The position numbers and the translations under genes are program-made. A stretch of 12,500 bases of DNA from Chromera velia (lineage: Eukaryota > Sar > Chromeraceae). Below, piece by piece: positions 1-9,300 of this stretch. A model generated the notes under the pieces. It had not been told where the DNA came from. It did no database searches and saw only the letters and a list, made by a program, of their open reading frames with translations. The stretch spans positions 2,765-15,264 of the forward strand of contig JAHBMJ010000384.1 in the NCBI GenBank assembly GCA_018398765.1, written 5' to 3'. The first letter of the stretch is position 1, and each line of letters starts with the position of its first letter.

Positions 1-2261
1 GGGGGAATGGACCGACAGGGGGGGCATTGTGTGGGCTGGTTGTCCGTCTGTATTGTTAATAAAGTCTTCTGCAAAGTCTCCATTGGGCTTTACCCTCTCT
101 TCGTCTTCCCTTCCGAGCACCGTTACATTCGCTTCTTCCCACTCCTCTTCTGCCAAGCCAATGAAAGACCGAGGGACATCCCACGGATCTTCAACCTCGC
201 CCTCCCTCAGTTCCTCCACTGCATCTGGTAAAGCTGAAGCAGTGAAAGTCCATCGGGCTTCTTCTGCGTCTTCTTCGACTCTTCCCTCAACCGCATTGGG
301 AGTAGATGACTTGGAGGCTGTTGGGTTCACTCTCTCTTGAGTGTTTCTTTTCTTCTTCTTTCGAGCCTCAGAGGGCCAAGCTGAAGTCGGTCCTTGATTT
401 GACTCACTCATAGCTCTGGCAAATGTCCGCTGCTGCTCCCTTCCCGCGAAACTCACCTCAGCCTCCATGTTGCTGCTGAAGCCGCTGGACGTATGAGGAA
501 AACGCTCTCCATCTCCCTGTGCCCCTTCCCCCTCATCTTTTTGTCGGTCGTCGTGACTATCAAGGGGTAGTTCTCTCACACGATTGCTGGCCCAGGGTCG
601 GTACATCGGGGGAGGAGGACCGAAAGAAAATGCAGAGGCAGGACCGCGGGGATGGTCGGACCCCCCCCCTGAGTCCGAAGAGAATTCTTCCCCCGCACCT
701 CTGTGCACCAAGACCTCTTGGGACAGCGAGGCGACCAACACATCATCGGTCAAAACAAGGTGTGAGGAGTCCCTCTGTGCTTTTTCCTCATTCGTCGAAT
801 GATCTGGGGGAGGGGAGACAAGAGAAGGGGATGGGGGCCCACCCACATTGGGTCTGCTCGTAGGTGGCTGTAAGGTTTCATCGGGGGGCGTGAGTGAGAG
901 TGAATTTTTCTTTTTGTCTTCATGTACCTGTCTGCCCTGCTGAGGAGTTTTCTTTTTTTGATGCTGAATTTTGGATAGTAATTCCTCCATCTCGGCCGAG
1001 AGACGTGTGAGTCTTTCCTCGTGGTTCGGCGAGACAGCTTCGTCGGAATTCTTTGCTTTTTGTTTCTTCTTCTTTTCGCGGCTGTTTGCACCACTCTTAA
1101 TATTCTCTCTTCGAGAAAAAGAAAGGACGGCCTCTCGTCCTCTTTGGTCCTCTGCGAAGAGGTGGGGGGATGAGTCGGGTGGTCTGCTGCCGAATCTATT
1201 GCCAGGATTTGGGGGAAGCAGCTGCATGGGGGGGGGGCTGCCACTTCTCTCATTGTTTGAAGGGGATGGGGAAAGGTAGGGAGATAGAACAGATGGGGGA
1301 AGCAAAAATGGCGTGGATCCTCCTGCCGGCTGTTCTGGTGTTGGAAAGGGCATATTCGTCTTCTCATTTACCTGAACCTCGAGGAAGCGCTGGCCCTCTC
1401 CAGAGCCCCTACCAGCAGCAGCCTGGGAAGGGAACCTGGTTACTACATCATGCTGTTTTGCCCCAGGACCGTTGTCTGAGTACATCCCTTTTTCTTCCTC
1501 CTCTCGTGAGAGGTGTCCGGCGGCTGTTTTTGCCTCTGGTGGGCTGGGTGCAGATTCGTGTCTGTCTGCCAATTCGGATCTGATGGGGTGCTCGGAGGGT
1601 GACGTAAGCGAGAGAGCAGATGACTTGACTGAAGGAAAGACGGGAGCTGTGGGACCTAGTAACAAAAGGGGGGAGTGGGTGGAGGCAACGACACCACCGT
1701 GATTGTGTCCCTGGTCCTCCTGTCCTAGGCAAGACAGAAAAGATGTGAGAGGAAAAATTTCAGTAGGGTTCTCTTGATCATCCTTTTTCTCCTCTATGAT
1801 CTCCATCTCCATCTCCGCATCCGTCTTGTTGTTCGGGGCTGTTTTCTCTGACTCCCCCTGAGGCAGGGACGGAGTCTCGTTGGAGTAGTCGTCTTGTGCT
1901 TCTCTGTGGTAATCCCCTAAACTTTCATATGAAGGAATTGAAATTCCTTGGGTTATACCCGGATTTTCATAATTCTCCTCCCATGCCGACCGCACATGTC
2001 GGTCTCTTTGGAAGTCTTCCCCCTCGGAGGGTGTTTTTCCTTCGGTCTGGTGCTTCTGTTCATCTGCAGAGAGAGAGACCTCAGGGGGTTCTCTGAAAGG
2101 TCCCTGTTCGTCTTCTGAGAGAGTCACAGTGCCATTGGCCCCCTCTTCATCTCCCTCGTCTGACCGAGGAGAGGGGGGGAAGGAGAAAGCGGCTGCCTGA
2201 GGTTCGTACAGCTTGAACAGAGCACTCCAGGGTTTCGGCGTCCTCCCTCCTTCATCAGAAA
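1..2261 (-). CDS. Hypothetical protein, exon 4 (partial, runs off the window)
   Basis: After the acceptor CATTTGCAG the split codon becomes GTT. Translation then runs from VSDEGGRTPKPWSALFKLYE through 753 further codons to position 1 without a stop. This is the longest uninterrupted frame in the region after exon 3. Composition matches exon 3 (acidic, Ser/Pro rich), which supports one continuous protein. Visible elements are a lysine cluster (SREKKKKQKAKNS), the heptad-like NHEERLTRLSAEMEELL, a second basic cluster (ARKKKKRNTQER), and an acidic tail with Trp-containing motifs (EDPWDVPRSFIGLAEEEWEE). A good-looking donor, GAG|GTGAGT at 456, might mark an additional intron, although the frame does not require one. 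Confidence 0.8.
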
Positions 2262-5227
2262 CTGCAAATGCGATCGAGACAGCAGAAGACAAACGCAGAG
2301 AAGGGTAAATCACTGATGATTTGAGAGAAAGTGTTTGGGTTTTACTAAAACAAAAAAGGAACGCATGGAAAAAACTCTAAGAAATCTGCTTAGTCGAAGA
2401 GAGAGAAAATCTCGATGAAAAATGGTTCTCTGTCGCACACTCACCGTCAATGTCTCTATTTGTCTCCTCTTCTCTTTGTTTGTCTCCCTCTTCCTCTTCC
2501 TTGAGCCCTTCTTCTCTGACATTCTCGACAGCAACGCCGACCGGAGACCTCACAGCAGAAGAGGCAGGAGAGAAGGGCACTGACTCCTTCTCTCCCTCTA
2601 CAGAAGGATGGAGGGACTCCCACCCTTCCCCCTCGTTTTCCTTCATCACCATCATCATCATCGGGCTTTTGCCCTTTTCTTCTTCGTATTCTTCAAGGTG
2701 CCTCTCATTCGAGAAGCTCTCTGAAAGAAGGTTGTGTGAAGACGCAAATTCGAAATCTCCCCCCCTCTGTTGTTTTCTGGAGCCCCTCTGGGACCATGAC
2801 GTCCACCCTGTGAGGGCACCTTCCACCACACGCAGAGTGTCAGTATCCACATCTGTGTCTGTCCCTACTCTGCTGACTCTGTCTGGATTTAACCCCCTGA
2901 GAAATGTGCTCTCTTCATCTTCCCCTCCCGTCTCGGCTCCTCGTATCATCTGATGACTTTCGCTTGTCCTTTCTTCTCTTCTCCATGAGATCGAGTCGGA
3001 TCTCGAGGATCTCGAGGAACAAGGAAGCGCTAGACTGTCCTCCTCCTCTTCATCCTGTGCTTCTTCTTTGGGTTTTGCGTGTTTGCTCAGAGAAAGAGAG
3101 CTGCTGTTGGCATTGGACGCAGAGGGCTTGGGGGAGTTCGGATTGGCCAGATGGAGAGCGTAGGAAGTGGATAGCTGGAGGGGGAGAGGGGAGACAGGCT
3201 CTCGTCCGTCTTCTTTTGGCCGTCTTACTCTTTCCGTTCCCTCAAATGCACCTTTGCCCTCTTCTGTGTTTACTCTCAGCCTTTTCAGTTCTCTTGCGCT
3301 ATGCTTTTCCTTTTCCTGTCCGTTTGGCTCTTTCCCTTCATCACAGCTGGTCTCTTTCGTGCACTGGCCTGCGCGTTTGTCGTCCCTTCCAAGACTGGCA
3401 CAGTGCTGGAGGCAATCGCTAATGTCAACACCCCCCCTCTCTTTTTCTCTTGCGTCCAAGAACTGGGGGGAGGCTGAGTCTTTGTCTTCAAGACTGTGCG
3501 TCTCTCTTTTCTCCGTGCGTTGGGGTGATAGTGTGCTCATGGGAGGTGAGCTGTCTTTCCTCTCTGTCCCACCCTCAGCTACACTGCCTGTTTCTTCGAA
3601 CTCTTCCATCCCCTCCCCCCCTAGCCGTAGAGTCGCCTGGAGAGGTGCCGTAGGGGGGGCACACTCCCCGTGTGCTTCCGTTGTAATGTTGGGCAGAGAA
3701 GACAGGGAGAACACATCGGCGTCTGGGTGTTCGGACAGGTTGGGGGTGTTCTTTCTCGGAGTGTCTTTCTGACTCTGATTGGAAAAAGAAGAAGAAGAAA
3801 AGGGGGTGGAGACGCTTTGTGAATATTTGACGGCGTTTGCAGGTGGTTGCGTCTCTGTGCAGTCCTGCTTCGTGTCTCCTGATCCGCCAACCGGGGGAGA
3901 GAGGGAAGTCAAGGGAGGCAGAGGGGAGGGAGGAGCCTCTGCAGGTCCTCCTGTACCGCAAGAGTCGAAGGGAGTGTAGGAGAGGCTCGGGAGTCTGTGC
4001 GGCTCGCCTATTTTCTCTTTGTGCTCTCCCTCCGCTTCTTCTGTCTTTACAGCCTGACTCGCCCTCTCTCCCAGTTTGACGAAAAGTCGAGAGAGCATCT
4101 CATTGGAAGAGGACGCTCTGCTATTGTCTCTGTCTTTTCGATGGTGACTGTGTCGTTTGGAGAGGCCAGGGGAAGAGGCCACAGAAGCGCGGGATCGGCT
4201 TCTTGCGTCCGTTGGGGTGCGGGGACAGCTGAAGGTTTCACCGTCGCGTGTGTGTACAGATTGGGAAAAGTCGTTGCTGGAAGGGCACGGGGCGCTCAGT
4301 GCAGCGGGAAGGTGTGATGTTGGCATGGCGACGGGGACTTCTTCCGTCTCGTCGTGCTGTTGGAAAGGTGCGTGAGATCTCAGGCGGAAGGTATGGCCTG
4401 AGAGTTCTTCTCGTTTGTTTGCTACCGTGACCTCGTCTTCTGAATTCGGGGGGCTTCCTGAGGAAGACTTTCTTCTTCCTGAGGAGGGAGGTGGACGGTA
4501 TGCACTTCTCAACATAGTGGGCTTCTTTGGGGGGGGAGGGCGGGGGTTGCATTTCATGTGTGGAGGTTTGGGTGGCGGTTGCAACGCAGAAGGTCTAAAG
4601 GAAACTCTAAAGGCGTTGGGATCTGTAATGTCGGGTTTTTCGTACAGGTCCTCACTTGAATCCGAAAAATGATCTTCTGGGACATGCATGGGGGTCGAAG
4701 AAGACCGCATGGGCAGAGATCTCTCATCTACAATAGTTACGCCCTTTTCCTCCTCCTCATGCCCCTCCCCAACAAGATCGATGTGGGAACCGTTGCTCCT
4801 GGACTGGTGAGACGGTGCGCCGGCTGCAACACTGATGTTGCACTCCGCGGAAAAGCTCGGTGTCGCTTTCAATCGAGCCCCCGTTGTTACAGGTTTGCGC
4901 TCCTTTTCAAAGTCCTGCAGAAGGCGAGAGGCCATACAGTTTACTGCACGTGCAGCAAGAACAAACATTGAAGAGAAATGGTGTTGTTTCAAGAATACAC
5001 GCAATCTAGCACTTACCGAATTAGCCAGCAGCCTCCAGAAACGATTGAAATCACATCGAACTTCCCTGCAAACATGCCAATCAAGCAAGATGGTTTCATA
5101 GAGCACGGTCTTTGAGTGGCCTCTAGAGTCAATGGGAGCCAACAAAGCAGTCGGCTGTTGATGCTTACCTTGCAGACTGAGGTTCCGTTGTTTGGTCAGC
5201 AACACCAGCACCAACGAAAGTAGTCAT
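1..5227 (-). CDS. Large low-complexity hypothetical protein, four exons in window, 3' end off the left edge
   Basis: I do not recognise this gene. Proposed exons on the minus strand are 5227-5169, 5065-5017, 4914-2445 and 2261-1, totalling 4,839 nt or 1,613 codons with no stop. The ATG at 5227-5225 is preceded in frame by TAA (5236-5234), which fixes the start. Introns are 103, 102 and 183 bp, with donors GTAAGC, GTAAGT and GTGAGT and acceptors ending TTTGCAG, TTCTGCAG and TTTGCAG; phases agree at every junction. The only compact, possibly folded part is the N-terminus (REVRCDFNRFWRLLANS). The rest looks disordered: a proline-rich stretch at about residues 143-179 (PPPKPP, RPPPPKKP), an RS-like basic/serine stretch at about 273-300, acidic EEEE tracts, lysine clusters near 1253 and 1492 that could act as nuclear localisation signals, and a short possible coiled coil near 1271-1295. 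A nuclear or scaffold role is only a guess. Gene reality is well supported; function is unknown. Confidence 0.8.
2445..4914 (-). CDS. Hypothetical protein, exon 3 (2,470 nt)
   Basis: Starts DFEKERKPVTTGARLK after a CTGCAG acceptor and stays open for 823 codons. It ends one base into a codon at GACG|GTGAGT. It holds the proline-rich region, the RS-like segment followed by NEMLSRLFVKLGERASQAVK, and long Ser/Glu-rich tracts. A MMMMV run near its end comes from CAT trinucleotides on the opposite strand. The frame remains open beyond the donor for 22 codons and then stops (TAG, just below position 2377). A terminal exon is therefore possible, but the donor is strong and the next exon fits in phase. 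Confidence 0.85.
5017..5065 (-). CDS. Hypothetical protein, exon 2
   Basis: A 49-base exon between TTTGCAG and TCG|GTAAGT. It completes the split Arg codon and adds EVRCDFNRFWRLLANS, the most ordered-looking segment of the protein. It ends in phase 0. Confidence 0.72.
5169..5227 (-). CDS. Hypothetical protein, exon 1
   Basis: Encodes MTTFVGAGVADQTTEPQSA plus the first two bases of an Arg codon. The ATG has a purine at -3 and an in-frame TAA nine bases upstream. The donor AAG|GTAAGC is close to the eukaryotic consensus, and the phase-2 end matches the next exon. Confidence 0.75.
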
Positions 5228-5356
5228 GTCTACTTATCAGTCGAAAGGGTCCGAGGGTTAAAAGCTAAAGTCGAACACGCAAGCAACAGCCGGGACAACG
5301 TCACCTCATATTAAATCCTGCACGACTCTCTGGAACCAGAAGCGAAGGGTGCAGCC

Positions 5357-5377
5357 TGATTGAATCTAATTCAATCA
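5357..5377. repeat. Perfect 21-bp inverted repeat
   Basis: Two 9-bp arms, TGATTGAAT (5357-5365) and ATTCAATCA (5369-5377), are separated by CTA. A dimeric regulator site is plausible; a short hairpin is the alternative. Confidence 0.85.
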
Positions 5378-5400
5378 TCACGTCCGATGTGCGCCTTTTT

Positions 5401-5420
5401 CATGCATGCATGCATGCACG
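5401..5420. promoter_or_regulatory. Tandem TGCATGCA elements
   Basis: An ATGC tandem run gives three overlapping copies of the palindrome TGCATGCA, starting at 5403, 5407 and 5411. This octamer is a known binding motif of an ApiAP2 factor in Plasmodium and of its Cryptosporidium relative. Its use here is inference that depends on the organism being an apicomplexan relative. It could also be a plain microsatellite. Confidence 0.5.
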
Positions 5421-5462
5421 AAAAAACTTACAAGTTTTGCGCTCGTAACGCGGGCGCGCGCT

Positions 5463-5495
5463 GATTGGCGGCTGAAAAAGTCACAGCATATATGC
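5463..5495. promoter_or_regulatory. Inverted CCAAT box and TATA-like palindrome
   Basis: GATTGG (5463-5468) is an inverted CCAAT element inside a GC-rich patch. Eighteen bases on lies the perfect palindrome GCATATATGC (5486-5495), which contains a TATA-like core. Core-promoter function is a guess from motif and position. Confidence 0.35.
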
Positions 5496-5635
5496 TTGTG
5501 TGCCGCGGCCCGCGCGCGCATCCATGCATATCGCGGATTGAACCGATGCACGTGCCGTCTCTCACTCAGACTCACTGGTCTGTCTCCTTTGTTGTCTGAA
5601 TCCTCCAGGGATGCCTCCTCAGTCCTCACACCTGA

Positions 5636-5863
5636 CTGGCTTGCCAGCGTACCTCGCCAAGGCAGTCAAGCATTCGAGAAACCCGTTGTCGGAGGTGGCC
5701 TTTGTATTGTGTTGTCCCGTTGAAAACTTCAGTGAAGATTCTCATCTTGGCGTCTCTACTTCCTCTCGCGGCTTTCTTGGCGGAAACCGCTGAGTGTGTG
5801 CCTTTCCGTGTCGCCTCATTCGTTGCTGCTCTTCCAAGGACACACTTCGCTTCCACTAGAGCA
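5636..5863 (+). other. In-frame hydrophobic leader-like reading upstream of the photolyase ATG
   Basis: The photolyase frame is open from just after a TGA at 5633-5635 to the ATG. Positions 5732-5797 read VKILILASLLPLAAFLAETA followed by EC, then a Phe/Arg/Ser/Thr-bearing stretch (VPFRVASFVAALPRTHFAS). This resembles a signal peptide plus transit peptide, as used for complex plastids. No ATG lies in this frame before 5864, so use of the leader would need an upstream spliced exon or a non-AUG start. Chance hydrophobicity in a 5' UTR is the simpler alternative. Confidence 0.35.
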
Positions 5864-6309
5864 ATGGCGTCAAAGAGAGAGGCCCCGGATGCCAACAACG
5901 AGTCCGGGGCAAAGGCTCCAAAGCTCCCGGAGTTGTCGGAGTTCAACATGAATCGAACGCGCATACTCAACAAGTTTCAAGTCACTGATGGTGACACAAA
6001 GAAAGCAGTGTGCTACTGGATGTCGCGAGATCAGCGAGCGCACGATAACTGGGCTCTCCTTTATGCTCAGAAGCTTGCGCTTGAGCGAAAGGTGCCGTTG
6101 ATTGTCGTGTTCTGTCTCGTGCCAAAGTTCTTGGAAGCCACGATCAGACAATTCGGATTCATGCTGAGGGGGTTGAAGGAAGTCGAGGAGACTCTGATGG
6201 AAAAGGAAATTCCATTCTTTTTACTCAGAGGGTACGCGAAGGATGTGCTGCCTGAGTTTGTGGATGAACAGGGGATCGGGTGCCTCGTCACAGACATGTC
6301 CCCCCTTAG
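5864..6309 (+). CDS. PHR: Photolyase exon 1
   Basis: Encodes the N-terminal tail ([20 protein letters not shown]) and most of the alpha/beta domain, ending at DMSPL plus two bases of Arg. The donor is AG|GTCAGTCG, phase 2. Confidence 0.93.
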
Positions 6310-9300
6310 GTCAGTCGATCAGTCGGTCAGGCAGTCACTGGAAGTTGCTGATGTCACCACTTGTCTGTCTCCTCCTGCAGCCACAGAAACCCGTCGGTCC
6401 CTCTTCTTTCCTTCATTCTGTCACGGCACCATGTTGTCTTCCTTCTCCGTTGTGCTTTTAGGGTCCCTGCCAGTTGGTATGCGAGTGTCGCGCAGTCACT
6501 GGAGCCGAAGAAAGTGCCAGTGATCCAGGTAGATGCTCACAACATTGTGCCCGTCTGGCACGCCTCCCAGAAGATGGAGGTGGGGGCGAGGACAATCAGG
6601 CCGAAGATCCACAAATACATGCCCGCGTTCTGCACAGAATACCCCAAACTGAAGGCACACCCGCACGGAGGCTCGGTGAAAAAGCCAAAAGCGTTTGACT
6701 TGGAAAAGACCATTGAGGAACTCGAGGTAAGCTCTCTCTCCCCCTTTCCGCCTCTCCAAAGGGAGCTTCAATTGTCGTGTTTCCCTCTTTTTGTCTGTCT
6801 ATTATTTGCCTCATTTCTGCGATCCTAACCCTCTCTGTTTTCGGCATACAGCATTCAAGATAAATCAGAACCTCCAGTTCCCCCCTCCACTAATCGTTCA
6901 CAAGAGAGAAAGAAAGAGAGAGAGAGAGAGAGAGCGAATGATGACTTACAATGATAGGCCGGAACGAGGAAGGTGAACGCCTCTCCTCTTGCCGAATTTC
7001 ATTTGAGCCTTCTTCTATTTCTGACAGCTCGTCTCTCTGCACAGAAATCACGGAAGCATTTTGCGCAACTTTCCCCCTTTCCTGCGTCAAAAGACGATGT
7101 CGACACCTGGTCCGCTGCCCCGCTCTCGACAGTATTTTGTCGCAGACCCACACACGCATCTTCCAATACTTGTTTCAGTTGGCTTTTGTCTGGAATGTGC
7201 TCCCTGCCTGTGTCTCTTCCTTCTCCCTCTTACCGCTGTATTCCCACCTCAAAAAGTTTTTGTTTTCGTGTGAGACACTCACTGCGTTTGTGAATGGGTG
7301 AAAGAAATTCCTGTCTGCTTTGCCTCCAACCGCCTCATTGCAGGTCGACAAGACTGTGCCTGAGGTCAAATGGGCTCGGCCTGGATTTACCGGTGGGATG
7401 GCGGAGCTCAACAAATTCTGCAAGTGCGTTTGTACAAATGCACACACCACACACGCGCGCACGCACACCCACGCCCGCAGGGAGAGGGGGGGAACGGGGT
7501 TGGAAAGAGACATTGACGCGTACACACGTATGTGCTCTTACAAACATTCTCTCGTGACCGCCCCCACAAACACATACGCAGAAGGACTCACAAACATACA
7601 AACGCAGGGCAGGAACAGAAAAAGGGACATGGTGTCTGCTCAAGCTGGCGCGAAGGAGCAATCTGACTGCAGAATCAACTGATCGATCTCAAGAACAAAA
7701 GAGAGAGAGAGAGAGAGAGTGCAGAGCAGATGTTGAACAAGGTTGAGTGGCTTCTGGGGAAAGAACGGCCAACCTAGGATGCTTGTGAATCCACATAAAT
7801 CAAGGGAATAGAGAAAACCCATTTGGCTGTTCTCTTGTTGCCACACTCATTGACCCGTTTCTGTCTAAACAAACAGTCCGCTGTCTGTTCACCATCCTCT
7901 GTCTCGTTGTTACCAGAGGCGAGTCTTCCTTTCTTCAGGTTTGAAAACACACCGCCTTTTTTCCCGTTGAATCCTCCTCCCTCCCCCGTGTGTCCTTGCT
8001 TGCCTGCAGAGACCGGCTGAAGATCTTTGGGGCAGACAGGAACAACCCAAACAAAAATGTCAGTCAGTCAAAGAGAAAAGGCGAGCAGACCAAAGGCACA
8101 CACACCCTAATCAGATCACCAGACTCGGAACAGAGATCAAAAGAGGGTTCTTTTAGTTCGGCTTCAGAGCAACATTTTGCTGCTTGGCAGAAGAAAGAAG
8201 GCAACGTACACCGTCGGGTCGCCTCTTCCAGTATCGCACAGACGCAAACAGGCAGGCACGCAAATGCTCGCAGATACATACTCACACGTGCCCACAATTT
8301 CACGCGTCTATCTGCCTTTCACGTGAAAATCCACAAAACACTTTCTCCCTGACATTCATTCTCCCCCCCTTCTGTCTGTGCTCTCTTTTCTTTAGCGGCA
8401 GTCTCCATCTTCACGCAGCTTCCTTCAAGTCTTTCTCTCCCCCTCTTTGCACTGAATGAACGAACTGCAGGCGCTGAGCAACCTGTCCCCCTGGATCCAC
8501 TTCGGGCAGATCTCTGTGCAGAGGGCGGTGCTGGCCGTGAGGGCCCACTGCCGGGAGCAGTCGGGATGCTCCGAGGGCAAGGAGGCCTTCATTGAAGAAT
8601 CCGTCGTCAGGAGAGAGGTCAGGCAGGCAGGCAGGCAGGAATTCATAGGGTTGGGGGAAAAGGGGGATAGATGCACTGAAAACATGAGAAACAGTCACAA
8701 GGACTGATGCGAGTCAATGCAGCCACGTCCGAAAGGAAAAGACTTAGAAGGTCCACACGCCGAGAGGCCATCACAGACGTTTATCTTACTTCTCTCTCAT
8801 GGAATTTTGCAGTTTCTGAATCTAGCTCGTTTATTTCTTGTTGCTTTTCATAGCAAAAGAACCAACCTTCTGTCACCTTACTCGGGGCAAGGCATCCAAG
8901 AACACACACAGGTGGACCCCCCCCTGCGTGTGTTTGCATGCAGTTGGCCGACAACTTCTGTTTCTACAACGACCAGTATGACAAGCTGGAGGGTTGTGCG
9001 CAGTGGGCCCAGGAGTCTCTGCAACTTCACGAGAAGGACAAGCGCTACGTGGTCTACAGGTAGGTAGGTAGCAAGGAAGGAATGCATACGCATGCGAGAG
9101 GCGTGCAGATATCTAGCCAGGAAGGGAAGCGAATGCAAAACCGTTGGTGGGTGGCAAACTGATGCTGCTGCTTTATTTTTCCGATCCAATTTTTGAGTGA
9201 GGACGTGCAGAGTTCTTCGATCGTGTTTGCTGACAGGCAGGCAGGAAGTGGTCTTTAGCAGGGGGGCGAGAGAGCTGGTGGCAGTTGAGAGGAACTTGGT

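Larger units (their letters stand above)
5228..5863. promoter_or_regulatory. Head-to-head intergenic region, candidate bidirectional promoter
   Basis: The 636 bases separating the two divergent start codons hold no supported gene. They contain a 21-bp palindrome (5357-5377), overlapping TGCATGCA motifs (5403-5418), a GC-rich patch with an inverted CCAAT (ATTGG, 5464-5468), a TATA-like palindrome GCATATATGC (5486-5495), a second GC-rich patch near 5503-5521, and a hydrophobic in-frame leader reading next to the photolyase start. Transcription start sites cannot be read from the sequence, so promoter function is inferred from the arrangement. Confidence 0.6.

Noticed and set aside
750-1732. Minus-strand frames of 94 and 205 residues in this interval
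   Set aside because: They lie in other frames than the 753-codon reading of exon 4, have Arg/Ser/Pro shadow composition, and conflict with the continuous frame.
2450-4972. Plus-strand open frames with Ser/Leu/Phe-rich or hydrophobic products opposite the large gene
   Set aside because: They are antisense shadows of Glu/Lys/Ser/Pro codons in exon 3. They overlap one another and show no domain or splice logic.
4915-5214. Extension of exon 3 upstream as one unspliced 945-codon frame from 5214
   Set aside because: It would start with TTG. The spliced model has an ATG after an in-frame stop, consensus donors and acceptors, and matching phases.
5702-5863. Photolyase start at the TTG at 5702
   Set aside because: Non-AUG initiation is unusual in nuclear genes, and the ATG at 5864 has a good context. 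The leader is kept only as a candidate.
6310-6523. Read-through of photolyase exon 1 past 6309 to a stop near 6523
   Set aside because: The extra residues do not match the family, whereas joining 6309 to 6462 restores DMSPLRVPASW and the downstream conserved blocks.
6904-6935. (GA)n tract as a regulatory element
   Set aside because: It is an intronic microsatellite with a similar one at 7700-7719. Nothing in the sequence links it to regulation.
7294-7700. Short plus and minus frames rich in His, Thr and Arg
   Set aside because: They fall in CA/CG and GA microsatellites of intron 3 or straddle exon 3 in part. No independent gene is supported.
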